Below, piece after piece: positions 25,253 to 34,668 of a stretch of DNA of 64,000 nt. The notes under the pieces were generated by a model that saw only the letters and a program-made list of their open reading frames with translations, searched no databases and was not told the origin of the DNA. This DNA is from CBDAPI01 sp965248635 (GTDB lineage Bacteria; Acidobacteriota; UBA6911; RPQK01; CBDAPI01): positions 1,984,001 to 2,048,000 of the forward strand of contig OZ252114.1 of NCBI GenBank assembly GCA_965248635.1, written 5' to 3'. Position 1 is the stretch's first letter; every line of letters starts with the position of its first letter. Made by a program: the position numbers and the translations under genes.

Positions 25253-26374
25253 ATGAAGGTCAAAACGGTTGCGAAGCTGATTCTCACTCTGGGTATGGGT
25301 GGGGTGACGGTGGTTTCACTGCCTGGACAGTCCTGGCCCATGTTTCGGGGTAATCCTCAACTGACCGGAATCTACCAGGGAGAACTGCCGACTCGGCTGG
25401 AGCCCCTCTGGACCTTTAGAATCGAAGACGGGGTTGAATCCACCGCCGCGGTAGTCGGAGGGAGCGTCTACGTTGGAGGGCTGAACGGAGTCTTCTACGC
25501 AGTCGATCTCGAGGATGGGGCCGTCCAGTGGACTTTCAAGGCCACTGATGAGATTCGCTCCTCTCCTCTGGTCCGGGACGGAAGAGTTTTTTTCGGCGAT
25601 GAGATGGGTTTCTTCTTCGCCCTACGTGCGTCAGATGGAAAGCTGCTCTGGACTTTCCAGGCCGGAGCGGGGATTACATCCCCCGCCAACTTTTTCGGCG
25701 AAGCTGTCCTTTTTGGATCGTACGACAACTTCCTTTACTGTCTGTCAGGAGAGACCGGTCAGCTCCGCTGGAAGCAGGAGACCGGAGGCTATATTCACGG
25801 CAGTCCTGTGATTGCGGACGACACGGTGGTGGTGACCGGATGCGACGGGTTTCTTCGTCTGATTCGGATCTCCGATGGTGTCGAGGTGGTGCGAACTGAT
25901 CTGGGATCCTACATCGGTTCGAGCCCGGCCTACAGTCAGAAAAAGATTTATGTAGGCACCTTTGAGAATCAAGTCCTGTCCTTCAACCTGAAGGAAAAAG
26001 AGGTGGAGTGGGTGTACGAGCATGCCCAGCGCCACTTTCCCTTCTACTCCTCCCCCGCCGTCACGAACGATCTTGTGGTCATCGGGGGACGAGACAAAAT
26101 GGTGCACGGGATTGACCGCAGCAGCGGTGAGGTCCGCTGGACCTTTGTCACCCGGTCTCGGGTGGATTCGTCACCGGTTGTGGTCGGTCAGACGGTTTTG
26201 ATCGCCGACACAAGTGGGGTACTCTTTAGGCTGTCTCTGGAAACCGGCAAAGCCCTGTGGCAGTTCGACACGGCGGGTGGTATTCAAGCGTCGCCTGCCA
26301 TCTCGGAGGGAAGGCTGGTGATCGGCACGCTGGATGGAGACCTGTATTGCCTGGGAGGGGTAGACAAGCAGTGA
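25253..26374 (+). CDS. PQQ-like/BamB-like beta-propeller protein, exported
   Basis: The 373-residue protein starts MKVKTVAKLILTLGMGGVTVV, a signal peptide, followed by SWPMFRGNPQLTG, the usual entry of PQQ-binding-like (outer membrane biogenesis type) propellers. At least seven repeats follow of the type AVDLEDGAVQWTFKATDEIRSSPLVRDGRVFFG. There is no calcium/PQQ catalytic set clear enough to call it a quinoprotein dehydrogenase, so it may be structural. Its TGA overlaps the GTG start of the TonB receptor (GTGA), so it may work with that receptor in substrate uptake, or it may be part of the oxidation machinery encoded upstream. Confidence 0.8.
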   Translation: MKVKTVAKLILTLGMGGVTVVSLPGQSWPMFRGNPQLTGIYQGELPTRLEPLWTFRIEDGVESTAAVVGGSVYVGGLNGVFYAVDLEDGAVQWTFKATDEIRSSPLVRDGRVFFGDEMGFFFALRASDGKLLWTFQAGAGITSPANFFGEAVLFGSYDNFLYCLSGETGQLRWKQETGGYIHGSPVIADDTVVVTGCDGFLRLIRISDGVEVVRTDLGSYIGSSPAYSQKKIYVGTFENQVLSFNLKEKEVEWVYEHAQRHFPFYSSPAVTNDLVVIGGRDKMVHGIDRSSGEVRWTFVTRSRVDSSPVVVGQTVLIADTSGVLFRLSLETGKALWQFDTAGGIQASPAISEGRLVIGTLDGDLYCLGGVDKQ

Positions 26375-28494
26375 GATTGATTCTATTTCTTCTGGTTCTG
26401 GCCCATCTTCCGCCCACCGGGCTGGCTCAGGAGGCCCAGGAGAAGGAGCCGGGCGAGACGAAGGACGATGCAGGGCAGAGGAGCATTGAGCGTCCCTTCG
26501 TGGTGACGGTTGAAGAGAGCCTTCCGCCGGTGGCCAGTGAGACCACCATTGCCACCAAGATGGCCGTTCCGATTCACGACATTCCGGCCAGCGTAACGGT
26601 CATTCCTCAGTCCCTTTTCAAGAGCCAGGACGCGGTGATTCTCAGTGATGCTCTCAGCAACGCTGCGGGGGTGAACATTCAGACCAATTTTGGTGTGCAC
26701 GACTACTTCCTGATTCGTGGATTTGACTCTCTTTCGAGCGGTCTCGTATTGACCGACGCGGCCTCGGAACCCGAAGCAACTTTTTACCATCTCTACAACG
26801 TAGATCAGATTGAAGTTCTGCGTGGTCCCTCGACATTTCTCTATGGCGGGAGCCCGCTGTCCGGTGCGGTGAACCTGGCCCGAAAGCAGCCGCGTCTGGG
26901 AGAACGCTTTTTCCAGGGCGCCGCCACCTTTGGATCGTTTGGGACGGCACGCGGGCAGTTCGACGTGAACTGGGGAGGCAGGGACTCTCCGATTGCCTTT
27001 CGACTGAATGCGATGGGGCAGAGAGCGGACGGGTACCGCGACAACCGGGAGAATTATCAGGTCGCTGTCAATCCTGCCATCCGATGGAAGGCGGGAGAGC
27101 GCAACACCTTCACATTCAATTTTGAATACGTCAGCAACGAGTACACTCCCGATGCGGGTATTCCCCTGGTCGGTGACTCTGTGGCACCGGTTTCCCGACG
27201 CACATCCTACGGTTCTCCCTACGACGATTCGGACCAGGACATCTTCCGCTTTCGCTTCGACTGGGAGTCGTATCTGAGTGACCGGATCCGCTGGCGTACT
27301 AAGATCTACTACACCGACCTGGAATGGCTGAGCGACGGGACCCTGCTCAATGGAGTCGTTCCTGATTTCCAGACAGGGTCCTTGCAGGTCGTGCGTCTCC
27401 TCAATCAACTGGACGACCGACAAAAGCTGTTGGGAGCCCAGTTCGAGACCATCTTCAGCTTTGACACGGGGAGTGTCCGGCACGAACTGCTGGTCGGCTT
27501 TGAGGCCAATCGTCTGACCGACGAATTCTCGCTCCAACTCTTCTTTCTTCCGCCGGCCGACTTGAGTGGAGCCGGTCCGGAAGATGACTTGGCCCGGTTT
27601 CCTCTTTCCGACCAGGGTCAACTGGGTGATGCCAGGAGCCGAATACTGGCTCCCTACGTGGTCGATCGCATTCTGCTGACCGAGCGCCTACATCTTTTCC
27701 TGGGCGGGCGTATCGATTTCCTGGACTACAGAGAAGAATTCTCCCAGACCCGGCGCGAAGAGGCCCAGTTCAATCCCCTGGCGGGGATTCTCTTTCAGCC
27801 GCGGAGAGATCTCTCTTTCTACGTCAATGGAGGCAGCGCCTTCGCCCCGCCCTCGTCACTGGTGGTGGGCGAGCGGAAACCTGAGGAGAGCCGCCAGGTT
27901 GAAGGAGGGGTCAAGAAGAAATTCCTGGGCGAAAGACTGCAAGCTCAGTTTGCGGTCTATCACCTGGAGAAGACCAACATTGCGATCCCCGACCAGAACG
28001 GCTTCTTGCGCGAGACCGGATCGCAACGATCCCGGGGATTCGAATTCTCGCTGAACTCGCAGCACGGTCCCCTCTGGCACACCTTTGCCAGCTATTCGTA
28101 CAACCGCTCGAAGCTGACCGAGTTTTCCGAGACCGCGATCGTCAGCCTGAATCCGTTTGCTTTCGGAACCGTTGACCGGGCTGGCAACAGGGCCCCCTTT
28201 GCTCCGCGCCACCTCTTCAGCGTGTGGACCAGCCGCCAGTTTTCCGGGGGCCTCGGGATCGGTGTGGGATCGCGTTATGTCAGCGGTCAGTTCATCGCAC
28301 CTGACAATGGCTTCGAGCTGGACGACTACCTGGTGTTTGATGCTGTTGCCTCGTATGGGGTGGACAACTGGAAGATCAGCCTGAACTTCAAGAATCTCTC
28401 GAATCGGGACTACGCGATGCGGGGGTTTGGCGCGAACTCCGTGATTCCCGCTGATGGCTTTGGAGTCTTCGCCACCCTCACCTTTACGCGCTAA
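26371..28494 (+). CDS. TonB-dependent siderophore-type receptor
   Basis: Translation starts at GTG 26371, overlapping the previous stop; the frame is open upstream, but this start gives a clean signal peptide (RLILFLLVLAHLPPTGLAQ). The 707-residue product has the plug domain (KMAVPIHDIPASVTVIPQSLF, LSDALSNAAGVNIQ, DYFLIRGFDS, IEVLRGPSTFLYGGSPLSGAVN) and a 22-strand barrel ending in GVFATLTFTR. The pattern is that of siderophore receptors such as FhuA/FepA, although no siderophore biosynthesis genes are nearby. It sits at the end of the Fe-ADH and propeller operon, so import of an organic substrate is equally possible. Confidence 0.92.
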   Translation: MRLILFLLVLAHLPPTGLAQEAQEKEPGETKDDAGQRSIERPFVVTVEESLPPVASETTIATKMAVPIHDIPASVTVIPQSLFKSQDAVILSDALSNAAGVNIQTNFGVHDYFLIRGFDSLSSGLVLTDAASEPEATFYHLYNVDQIEVLRGPSTFLYGGSPLSGAVNLARKQPRLGERFFQGAATFGSFGTARGQFDVNWGGRDSPIAFRLNAMGQRADGYRDNRENYQVAVNPAIRWKAGERNTFTFNFEYVSNEYTPDAGIPLVGDSVAPVSRRTSYGSPYDDSDQDIFRFRFDWESYLSDRIRWRTKIYYTDLEWLSDGTLLNGVVPDFQTGSLQVVRLLNQLDDRQKLLGAQFETIFSFDTGSVRHELLVGFEANRLTDEFSLQLFFLPPADLSGAGPEDDLARFPLSDQGQLGDARSRILAPYVVDRILLTERLHLFLGGRIDFLDYREEFSQTRREEAQFNPLAGILFQPRRDLSFYVNGGSAFAPPSSLVVGERKPEESRQVEGGVKKKFLGERLQAQFAVYHLEKTNIAIPDQNGFLRETGSQRSRGFEFSLNSQHGPLWHTFASYSYNRSKLTEFSETAIVSLNPFAFGTVDRAGNRAPFAPRHLFSVWTSRQFSGGLGIGVGSRYVSGQFIAPDNGFELDDYLVFDAVASYGVDNWKISLNFKNLSNRDYAMRGFGANSVIPADGFGVFATLTFTR

Positions 28495-28498
28495 ACTC

Positions 28499-28533
28499 AC
28501 GTTTCGCGCTTCGCGTTCCGTGAAACGTGGAAT
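28499..28533. repeat. Period-7 repeat with hairpin after the TonB receptor gene
   Basis: CACGTTTC (28498-28505) and GAAACGTG (28522-28529) are perfect complements around a 16-base loop, and the sequence also reads as degenerate 7-mers (ACGTTTC, GCGCTTC, GCGTTCC, GTGAAAC, GTGGAAT). It lies between two converging genes and may act as a terminator in both directions, although it has no strong T-run. Confidence 0.5.
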
Positions 28534-28536
28534 TCC

Positions 28537-28719
28537 CTAACACTTGGTACAGCGGATATCGTTGAAGATCACATCCGGATCTGCCTCGGCCCGCGCAAAT
28601 TCGATCAAGACGCGGAGTGTCTTGCTTGCGTTGGGCAGGCCAAATTCCTCTTGCATTTTGGTCAACCACTCTTGCTGGTCTTCGTAGAGCTCGAAACTCG
28701 TCTGTGTGATCCCGTTCAT
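28537..28719 (-). CDS. Small conserved-looking protein, possible ribbon-helix-helix type
   Basis: A 60-residue product starts MNGITQTSFELYEDQQEWL and ends DIRCTKC. The pattern of a short strand (TSFELY), a helix (EDQQEWLTKMQEEFG), and a second helix (NASKTLRVLIEFARAEAD) is what a compact RHH-type DNA-binding or antitoxin-like protein would show, with PNASKTLRVLIEFA resembling the second RHH helix. The terminal Cys-x2-Cys could bind metal. No toxin partner is adjacent. A frame open further upstream runs into repeats and is not believed. The coding potential looks real (regular, charged, no low complexity), but the function is unassigned. Confidence 0.55.
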   Translation of the reverse strand: MNGITQTSFELYEDQQEWLTKMQEEFGLPNASKTLRVLIEFARAEADPDVIFNDIRCTKC

Positions 28720-28764
28720 AGCCACCAGTCTAGCACTTCCGGTGGCTCGTGCTGTTACTGGGTC

Positions 28765-28820
28765 TGGTTCCTCGTTCCTGGTTCCTCGTTCCGAGTTCCG
28801 GGAATTTGGAATCTGGAATC
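28765..28820. repeat. Degenerate heptanucleotide repeat (TGGTTCC/TCGTTCC/TGGAATC)8
   Basis: Eight consecutive period-7 units: TGGTTCC, TCGTTCC, TGGTTCC, TCGTTCC, GAGTTCC, GGGAATT, TGGAATC, TGGAATC. The array fills much of the divergent spacer between the small gene and the symporter operon, and it switches from TTCC-type to GGAAT-type units, which are roughly reverse complements. Confidence 0.85.
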
Positions 28821-28860
28821 TCACCCAGTTAAGATACAGAACTCGTCGAAGGTGGACTTC

Positions 28861-29088
28861 ATGAGATATCGTCGCTACATCCTGGCCGGACTGGTGCTGC
28901 TGCTGGTCCTGCACCACGACTTCTGGAACTGGAACAGCACGAGTCTCTACCTGGGTATTCCCGTGGGATTGATGTTCCACCTGCTGTTATGCCTGGGGGC
29001 CGCCGCCCTGTTCACTCTTTTGGTTCTGGTCGGGGAGCGTTCCAGCCCTCAACCTCGCCGTCGTCTGCACAAGAGGGATTCTCAGTGA
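28861..29088 (+). CDS. DUF3311-like small membrane protein (symporter partner)
   Basis: The 75-residue protein starts MRYRRYILAGLVLLLVLHHDFW and has two membrane helices with a short loop (NWNSTSLYLGIPVGLMFHLLLCLG), ending in a basic tail. Small two-helix proteins of this kind (DUF3311 family) are commonly encoded just before sodium:solute symporters, and here its TGA overlaps the GTG start of such a symporter. It is probably an accessory subunit. Longer upstream readings enter the 7-mer repeat and were discarded. Confidence 0.75.
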   Translation: MRYRRYILAGLVLLLVLHHDFWNWNSTSLYLGIPVGLMFHLLLCLGAAALFTLLVLVGERSSPQPRRRLHKRDSQ

Positions 29089-30563
29089 TCCTTTTGATCA
29101 TTGCCCTCTACTTTTCCATTCTGGTCGGCATTGGACTGACCGGAAGGAAGTTCCTGCACCGAACCGGTGAAGATTACTTTCTGGCCAACCGCTCGATTGG
29201 TCCGTTTGTCCTTCTGATGACCCTGTTCGGGACGCAAATGACTGCTTTCGCTCTGCTCGGCGCTTCCGGCGAGGCCTACCGGCGGGGTATCGGAGTCTTT
29301 GCTCTGATGGCCTCCTCCTCGGCCCTGGTCGTGCCCCTGGTCTTTCATTTTCTGGGGACTCGGGTCTGGGAAATTGGACAGCGCCTCGGGTGTCTCACTC
29401 AAGCCCAGTTTTTTCGCGCTCGCTGGCAGTCGGATGTGGTCGCGTCGGTCCTTTTTGTCTTTCTCCTGGTCCTGTTGATTCCCTATCTGCTGATCGGGAT
29501 CATGGGGGCGGGCATCACGCTCCATCAAGTCACTCAAGGAGTCCTCGCAGAATGGCTCGGGAGTCTGATCGTCTGCTCCGTTGTGTTCGTATACGTTGTC
29601 ACCAGCGGATTGAGAGGTACCTCCTGGGCAAATTGCTTCCAGACTCTGGTGTTCCTGAGCCTGGGGCTGATCACATTTTTCTACATTTCGGGTCGTCTGG
29701 GGGGACTGAACACGGCCATGCAGCAGGTGCAGCAGACTCATCCGCAACTCCTGGTGATCGCGGGAGGTGTCAGTGGGCTGGAGCTCTTCTCCTATCTCTT
29801 CATTCCACTCTCGGCGGCCATGTTTCCGCATCTCTTCATGCACTGGCTGTCGGCCCGGGATTCGGCTGCCTTTCGGCTGCCCGTGGCGGCTTATCCTGTG
29901 TGTATTGCCATCCTCTGGGTACCCGTCGTCCTGATGGGGATCATGGCCCGCATCCCCTTCCCCGATCTGCAGGGTCCAGCCGTCAACTCGGTGCTGGTGC
30001 GCATGATTCAGCACTACTCACCCGAAGTTCTGGCCGGGTTGCTGGCGGCGGGAGTCCTGGCCGCGATCATGTCTTCTCTCGATTCTCAGGTTCTCTCCGT
30101 GGGCACCATCTTTACTCAGGACGTGGTGAAGCATTTCGGCTTTCATGATGAGATGGACGAGAGACGCCAGGTCCTCTCCGGGAGGTTGTTCGTGACTCTG
30201 ATCCTGGCCGGCTGCTTTTTTCTGTCACTGATCACGAATCGAAGCATTTTCAGCCTGGGGATCTGGTCCTTTACCGGCTACAGCTCCCTGCTGCCGGTCC
30301 TGATAGCAGCGCTCTTCTGGAGAAGAAGTACCAAGTGGGGAGCCCTTGCTTCGATCCTCGTGACAGCGCTGCTGTGGATCGGCTTCTTCTGGCAGGGATG
30401 GCAGCTGCCAGGCTACTCAATCGGAGGGAGTGGTCTCTTGCCCCTCGTCGTCATGGTCGTGGCCTCCTCATGTGCGATGATAGTGGGGTCACTGCTCACT
30501 TCCCCTCCGGAGGAAGCCGTCTTGAGGTCGTTCTTTCCGGAGAATCAGGAAGAAGGGAGTTGA
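29085..30563 (+). CDS. Sodium:solute symporter family protein
   Basis: Starting at GTG 29085, which overlaps the previous stop, the 492-residue protein has about 13 membrane helices and SSS-family motifs: LTGRKFLHRTGEDYFLANRSIG, TLFGTQMTAFALLGASGEAYRRG, YVVTSGLRGTSWANCFQTLVF and ILAAIMSSLDSQVLSVGTIFT-like text near residue 330. The last motif includes the SSLDS segment of the sodium site. It should import a solute with sodium. The substrate is not evident; permeases for organic acids, sugars and amino acids share this family. Confidence 0.92.
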   Translation: MILLIIALYFSILVGIGLTGRKFLHRTGEDYFLANRSIGPFVLLMTLFGTQMTAFALLGASGEAYRRGIGVFALMASSSALVVPLVFHFLGTRVWEIGQRLGCLTQAQFFRARWQSDVVASVLFVFLLVLLIPYLLIGIMGAGITLHQVTQGVLAEWLGSLIVCSVVFVYVVTSGLRGTSWANCFQTLVFLSLGLITFFYISGRLGGLNTAMQQVQQTHPQLLVIAGGVSGLELFSYLFIPLSAAMFPHLFMHWLSARDSAAFRLPVAAYPVCIAILWVPVVLMGIMARIPFPDLQGPAVNSVLVRMIQHYSPEVLAGLLAAGVLAAIMSSLDSQVLSVGTIFTQDVVKHFGFHDEMDERRQVLSGRLFVTLILAGCFFLSLITNRSIFSLGIWSFTGYSSLLPVLIAALFWRRSTKWGALASILVTALLWIGFFWQGWQLPGYSIGGSGLLPLVVMVVASSCAMIVGSLLTSPPEEAVLRSFFPENQEEGS

Positions 30564-30595
30564 GGAAGCAGTCAGAAGAGGCCTGGTGAAGACCT

Positions 30596-31282
30596 GTGAC
30601 GGAATCAACCCGTGCCCTGAGAGTCCTCGACCTGCACAAGGAATTTGATCTCCAGCACGACACCGTAAGAGTCCTCGACGGCGTCAGTTTTGATGCCGAA
30701 CCAGGTGAGACCATTGTGGTGACCGGTCCCTCCGGCTCGGGGAAGAGCACGCTTCTGCATATTCTGGGGACGCTGGAGCCACCGACATCCGGGACCGTGC
30801 AGATCGACGCCCGGTCTCCCTTCGACTTGCCCGAGAAGGAACTGGCCCGGTTTCGCAACCAGACGATTGGTTTCGTGTTTCAAGAACACCACCTGCTTCC
30901 CCAGTATTCGGTCATGGAAAACGTCCTCCTGCCCACCATGGCGGCATCTGCGGCTTCCACCGGAAAAATTGAGCGGGCCCGAGACCTGCTGAATCGTGTG
31001 GGCCTGTCCCATCGGGTTGAGCACCGGTCCGGTCAACTCTCGGGGGGCGAGCGACAGCGGGTGGCCATCGCACGGGCGCTGATCAACCAGCCCAGCATTT
31101 TGCTCTGTGACGAGCCCACCGGAAGCCTCGATACGGCCACTGCAGGGCAGGTTTCCGATGTCCTCTTTGATCTGCATGAGCGGGAAAGGATGCTGATGCT
31201 GGTCGTGACCCACAGCCGTGAACTGGCCGCTCGTTTCCCCAGGCATCTCCGTTTGAAGGAAGGGAGATGCTTCGAAGCCTGA
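30596..31282 (+). CDS. ABC transporter ATP-binding protein (LolD/MacB type)
   Basis: The 228-residue protein has Walker A VTGPSGSGKSTLLH, Q-loop FVFQEHHLLPQYSVMENVLLP, ABC signature QLSGGERQRVAIARAL and Walker B ILLCDEPTGSLDTAT, with a switch histidine in LVVTHSRELA. The QEHHLLPQ segment is typical of the LolD/MacB/FtsE branch, which powers mechanotransmission or lipoprotein export rather than solute import. The GTG start at 30596 has AGGCCTGGTG upstream. It overlaps the permease gene by 16 bases, so the two form one transporter. Confidence 0.93.
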   Translation: MTESTRALRVLDLHKEFDLQHDTVRVLDGVSFDAEPGETIVVTGPSGSGKSTLLHILGTLEPPTSGTVQIDARSPFDLPEKELARFRNQTIGFVFQEHHLLPQYSVMENVLLPTMAASAASTGKIERARDLLNRVGLSHRVEHRSGQLSGGERQRVAIARALINQPSILLCDEPTGSLDTATAGQVSDVLFDLHERERMLMLVVTHSRELAARFPRHLRLKEGRCFEA

Positions 31283-34200
31283 CCCACTACTGGCGGGTGA
31301 ACATGGCTCTTCTCGCCGCTGTGGGGGTGACCAGCGCCGTGCTGACCGGAGCGCTCATCGTGGGTGATTCCGTGCGCCAGAGCCTGAGTCATCTGGTGCT
31401 TGATCGGCTCGGAGAAGTGGAGTCCGCCCTGGTGATGGAGCGCTTCGTTGACGAGTCGCTGGCCTCTCGTCTGAGCGGAAGCAGGAGTTTCCAGGAACAT
31501 TCGATCTCAGCAGTTCCGGTCATTTTCCTGCCCGGGAGTGCCCGCCATCCGGGCACTGAGAGACGGGCTTCGGGGGTCAGGATTTACGGGGTGGACGGGC
31601 GTTTTGAACAACTGTTCAGTTCCCGGTTGGGTCTGGAGAGGGGCGAAAGACAAATCTTTCCCAGTGCTGCCATCAACTCCTCGCTGGCTCGAGACATCGG
31701 CGCCCGAGTCGGTGATCAGGTCGTCTTCCACCTGATGGGCGCTTCCGACGTGGCCCTTGAATCCCTGCTCGGAGACCGAGATGCGGCCGGCCTTCTCAAG
31801 ACGGTCCGGGCCGTTGTCCGCCAGGTTGTTGAGGACAAGGGGGTGGGCCAGTTCGAAATCCAGCCCTCGCAGACGGCGGGCCTGAATGCATATCTCCCGC
31901 TGGAGGTTGTGCAGGAGGCTCTGGAGCTCGAGAATCGGGTCAACCTGGTTCTCTTCAGCCTGGCCGCCGGAGACCTGCCGGTGGAGCAGGTATCGGCTGG
32001 GGTGGAAGAAGCGCTGACTGCCAAGGACTACGGGTTTCGGTTTCGTGCCGGTCGGGACTATTTTGTGGTTGAGAGCTCCCGGTTTGTTCTCAAGCCTTTT
32101 GAGGTGGCAGCCGTTGAACGGGTGGCCGAGAGCTTGGAGATGAGGAGCCAGCTGACTCTGACTCACCTCGCCAACCGGCTCAGTGTCGGAGAGAGAAGTG
32201 TTCCCTATTCTACCGTCACGGCGATTGCCCCGATCAACCAAATGCCTCTGCCCGAGTTGCAACTCGCCGATGGCCGGCCGGCTCCTCCCATGCAGGCGGA
32301 CGAGATCTATCTCAACGAGTGGACCGCCCGGGAACTGGCTGCGGAGGCGGGAGACCTCGTCACCGTGACCTATTACGAAGTCGGGCCCAGAGATGAGTTG
32401 CTGACCAGAACGGTGGAACTGCGGGCTTCGGCACCGGTGGCGATGCGGGGGATGGGGGCCGATTCACTGCTCACGCCCGAATATCCGGGGATCCACGAGG
32501 CCCGGGACATGGCTCGATGGGATCCCCCTTTTCCGGTCGATCTGGATCAGATTCGACCCCAGGATGAAGACTATTGGGATCGATTTCGGGCCACTCCCAA
32601 AGCCTTCCTGTCACTGGATCGGGGGCGACAGCTCTGGTCAAGCCGCTTCGGGGACACCACGAGTGTCCGGTTGTCCGCCGCTCCCGAGCTTTCACCTGCC
32701 GAGTCCATGGCCAGTTTTCAAGCGGCGCTGGGAGACGAGATGACCCTGGAATCCGGTGGCTTTCAGGTGCGTCCTCTGCGCCGGGAAGGGCTGGAAGCAG
32801 CCCGGGGTCCGACCGACTTCTCCGGACTCTTCGGGGGCTTCAGTTTCTTCCTGATTGTGGCGGCCCTTCTGCTGGTGGGTCTCCTCTTCCGCCTCACAGT
32901 AGAAGGGCGTGCGGCGGAGATCGGAATGCTCTCGGCAGTGGGTTACACGCAAGCCGGGATCCTGAGACGGCTGCTCGCGGAGGTGAGTCCTGTTCTGGTG
33001 GTGGGGGCGTTGCTGGGGTTAGGACTGGCGCTGGTCTATTCCTGGGCCATGCTGGCCGGTCTCAGAACCTTCTGGAACGAAGCTGTGGGGACCACCCTGC
33101 TGGTGGTCTCCTTCAGCGGGCTGTCGCTTTTCATCGGCTTTGGGGGCACTCTGGCGAGCGCTCTTCTGGCCCTGTGGCTGGCTGTCCGAAAACTCGTCAA
33201 GTTGGCCCCGGCACGCCTCCTGAGCGGCCACGTAGAGGAAGGGTCCGGCGCTTCGGGTCGATGGAGCCTGCTGATGGGCAGGGTTTCCTTGGTGCTCGTG
33301 ATCCTGCTGCTGGGGGTACTGTTTCTGTGCAGTTCCCAGCTCGAGAAACTGGCTCCGCTGCTTTTCTTTGTCCTTGGCTTTCTGGTCCTTTCCGTAACGC
33401 TCTCCTACTTCTCGGCGAGATGCCGGGGACTGGGACTGCGCTCCCTGGCCCCCGGTGGACGCTTCTCCTGGTTGCACCTGTCTGTGCGTAACGTGGGACG
33501 CAATCCGGCGCGCAGCCTGGTCAGCGTCCTGCTGATCGCTTTGGCGTCCTTCACCATCCTGGCCGTAGAGGCGAGTCGAACGGGTCTCGAGGGAGATCTG
33601 GGGAAGCTGAACTCGCCGACCGGAGGCTTCCAGCTTCTGGGTCGGACCAGCCTTCCGATCCTGCAGGAGCTGAACAGTGAGGGGGGGCGATTCGATCTGG
33701 CCATCGACGATGCGGACGGAGTACTGGCTGGCGCTCACTTTTACCCCTTTCGGCTTCTGCCTGGAGACGACACCAGTTGCCTGAATCTTTACCAGCCGCA
33801 GCGGCCCAGGATACTGGGGGTTCCTGGCGATTTCAGGTCGCGGGGAGGGTTTGAGTTCCAGCAGCTCGGGAAGGATCTTTCACCCCGTGAGAAGGACAAC
33901 CCCTGGTTGACTCTGGAGCGGGACCTGGGACCCGACGTGGTGCCTGCTTTTGGCGACTACGAGTCGGTCCGCTGGATTCTGAAGCTGGGTCTGGGTAAGG
34001 ATCTGGTGGTCGCTGATGAGACCGGCCGCCCCGTGAGGCTTCGGCTGGTGGGATTGCTTCACGCCAGCATCTTCCAGAGCGAGATCCTGATCTCAGAGGC
34101 TGCTTTCAACCGACTCTTCCCCAGTCGCGCCGGGTACTCCTATTTTCTGGTGGATACCGGCACCGCTTCCGCCGACGAGATCGCCCAGCGACTGGAAAGC

Positions 34201-34653
34201 TCGCTGGGAGACCACGGTTTCGACGTGGTGACGACTCGAGATCACCTGGCCGGCTACCTGGCAGTCCGCAACACCTATATCTCGACCTTCCAGACACTGG
34301 GAGGGCTGGGATTGATCCTGGGAACCCTGGGCCTGGGTGTCGTGCTGGCGCGAAATGTCCTGGAAAGACGGCGGGAGCTGGCCGTCATGAGGGCTTTCGG
34401 GTTCTCTCGTCGCCGCCTCTCCCGAATGGTCGTGGCGGAGAATCTCTGGCTGCTGATCATAGGACTCCTGTGCGGCACTCTGGCGGCAACGATCGCCCTG
34501 CTGCCCAGCCTCTGGAGCCGCCCCGACCAGCCCTCCTGGATGTCCCTCCTGTTGACACTGGCCCTGGTTCTGATGGTGGGGATGGCCGCCTGTGTGGCCG
34601 CGGTAACCGCCTCTCTCAAGACCCCTTTGCTCCCCTCGTTGAAAGAAGAATAG
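31267..34653 (+). CDS. Large FtsX-like ABC transporter permease (MacB family)
   Basis: The 1128-residue protein has an N-terminal helix (MALLAAVGVTSAVLTGALIVGDSV), a long extracytoplasmic domain, then two blocks of FtsX-type helices: about residues 515-700 (FFLIVAALLLVGLLFRLTVEGRAAEIGMLSAVGYT) and about 1010-1128 (GGLGLILGTLGLGVVLARNVLERRRELAVMRAFGFSRRRL). A second periplasmic domain lies between them. This two-FtsX architecture suggests one chain supplies both transmembrane halves. It probably exports lipoproteins, macrolides or peptides, or acts on envelope partners. The gene overlaps the ATPase by 16 bases. Confidence 0.9.
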   Translation: MLRSLTHYWRVNMALLAAVGVTSAVLTGALIVGDSVRQSLSHLVLDRLGEVESALVMERFVDESLASRLSGSRSFQEHSISAVPVIFLPGSARHPGTERRASGVRIYGVDGRFEQLFSSRLGLERGERQIFPSAAINSSLARDIGARVGDQVVFHLMGASDVALESLLGDRDAAGLLKTVRAVVRQVVEDKGVGQFEIQPSQTAGLNAYLPLEVVQEALELENRVNLVLFSLAAGDLPVEQVSAGVEEALTAKDYGFRFRAGRDYFVVESSRFVLKPFEVAAVERVAESLEMRSQLTLTHLANRLSVGERSVPYSTVTAIAPINQMPLPELQLADGRPAPPMQADEIYLNEWTARELAAEAGDLVTVTYYEVGPRDELLTRTVELRASAPVAMRGMGADSLLTPEYPGIHEARDMARWDPPFPVDLDQIRPQDEDYWDRFRATPKAFLSLDRGRQLWSSRFGDTTSVRLSAAPELSPAESMASFQAALGDEMTLESGGFQVRPLRREGLEAARGPTDFSGLFGGFSFFLIVAALLLVGLLFRLTVEGRAAEIGMLSAVGYTQAGILRRLLAEVSPVLVVGALLGLGLALVYSWAMLAGLRTFWNEAVGTTLLVVSFSGLSLFIGFGGTLASALLALWLAVRKLVKLAPARLLSGHVEEGSGASGRWSLLMGRVSLVLVILLLGVLFLCSSQLEKLAPLLFFVLGFLVLSVTLSYFSARCRGLGLRSLAPGGRFSWLHLSVRNVGRNPARSLVSVLLIALASFTILAVEASRTGLEGDLGKLNSPTGGFQLLGRTSLPILQELNSEGGRFDLAIDDADGVLAGAHFYPFRLLPGDDTSCLNLYQPQRPRILGVPGDFRSRGGFEFQQLGKDLSPREKDNPWLTLERDLGPDVVPAFGDYESVRWILKLGLGKDLVVADETGRPVRLRLVGLLHASIFQSEILISEAAFNRLFPSRAGYSYFLVDTGTASADEIAQRLESSLGDHGFDVVTTRDHLAGYLAVRNTYISTFQTLGGLGLILGTLGLGVVLARNVLERRRELAVMRAFGFSRRRLSRMVVAENLWLLIIGLLCGTLAATIALLPSLWSRPDQPSWMSLLLTLALVLMVGMAACVAAVTASLKTPLLPSLKEE

Positions 34654-34668
34654 GTTCCGCCTCTTTCT

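Noticed and set aside
26383..27621. 412-residue minus-strand frame inside the TonB receptor gene
   Set aside because: It is a high-GC shadow frame; the sense frame is a clear receptor.
30596..34653. A complete Lol lipoprotein-export system
   Set aside because: The ATPase resembles LolD, but the single 1128-residue permease with two FtsX blocks differs from LolC/LolE, and no lolA or lolB is near.
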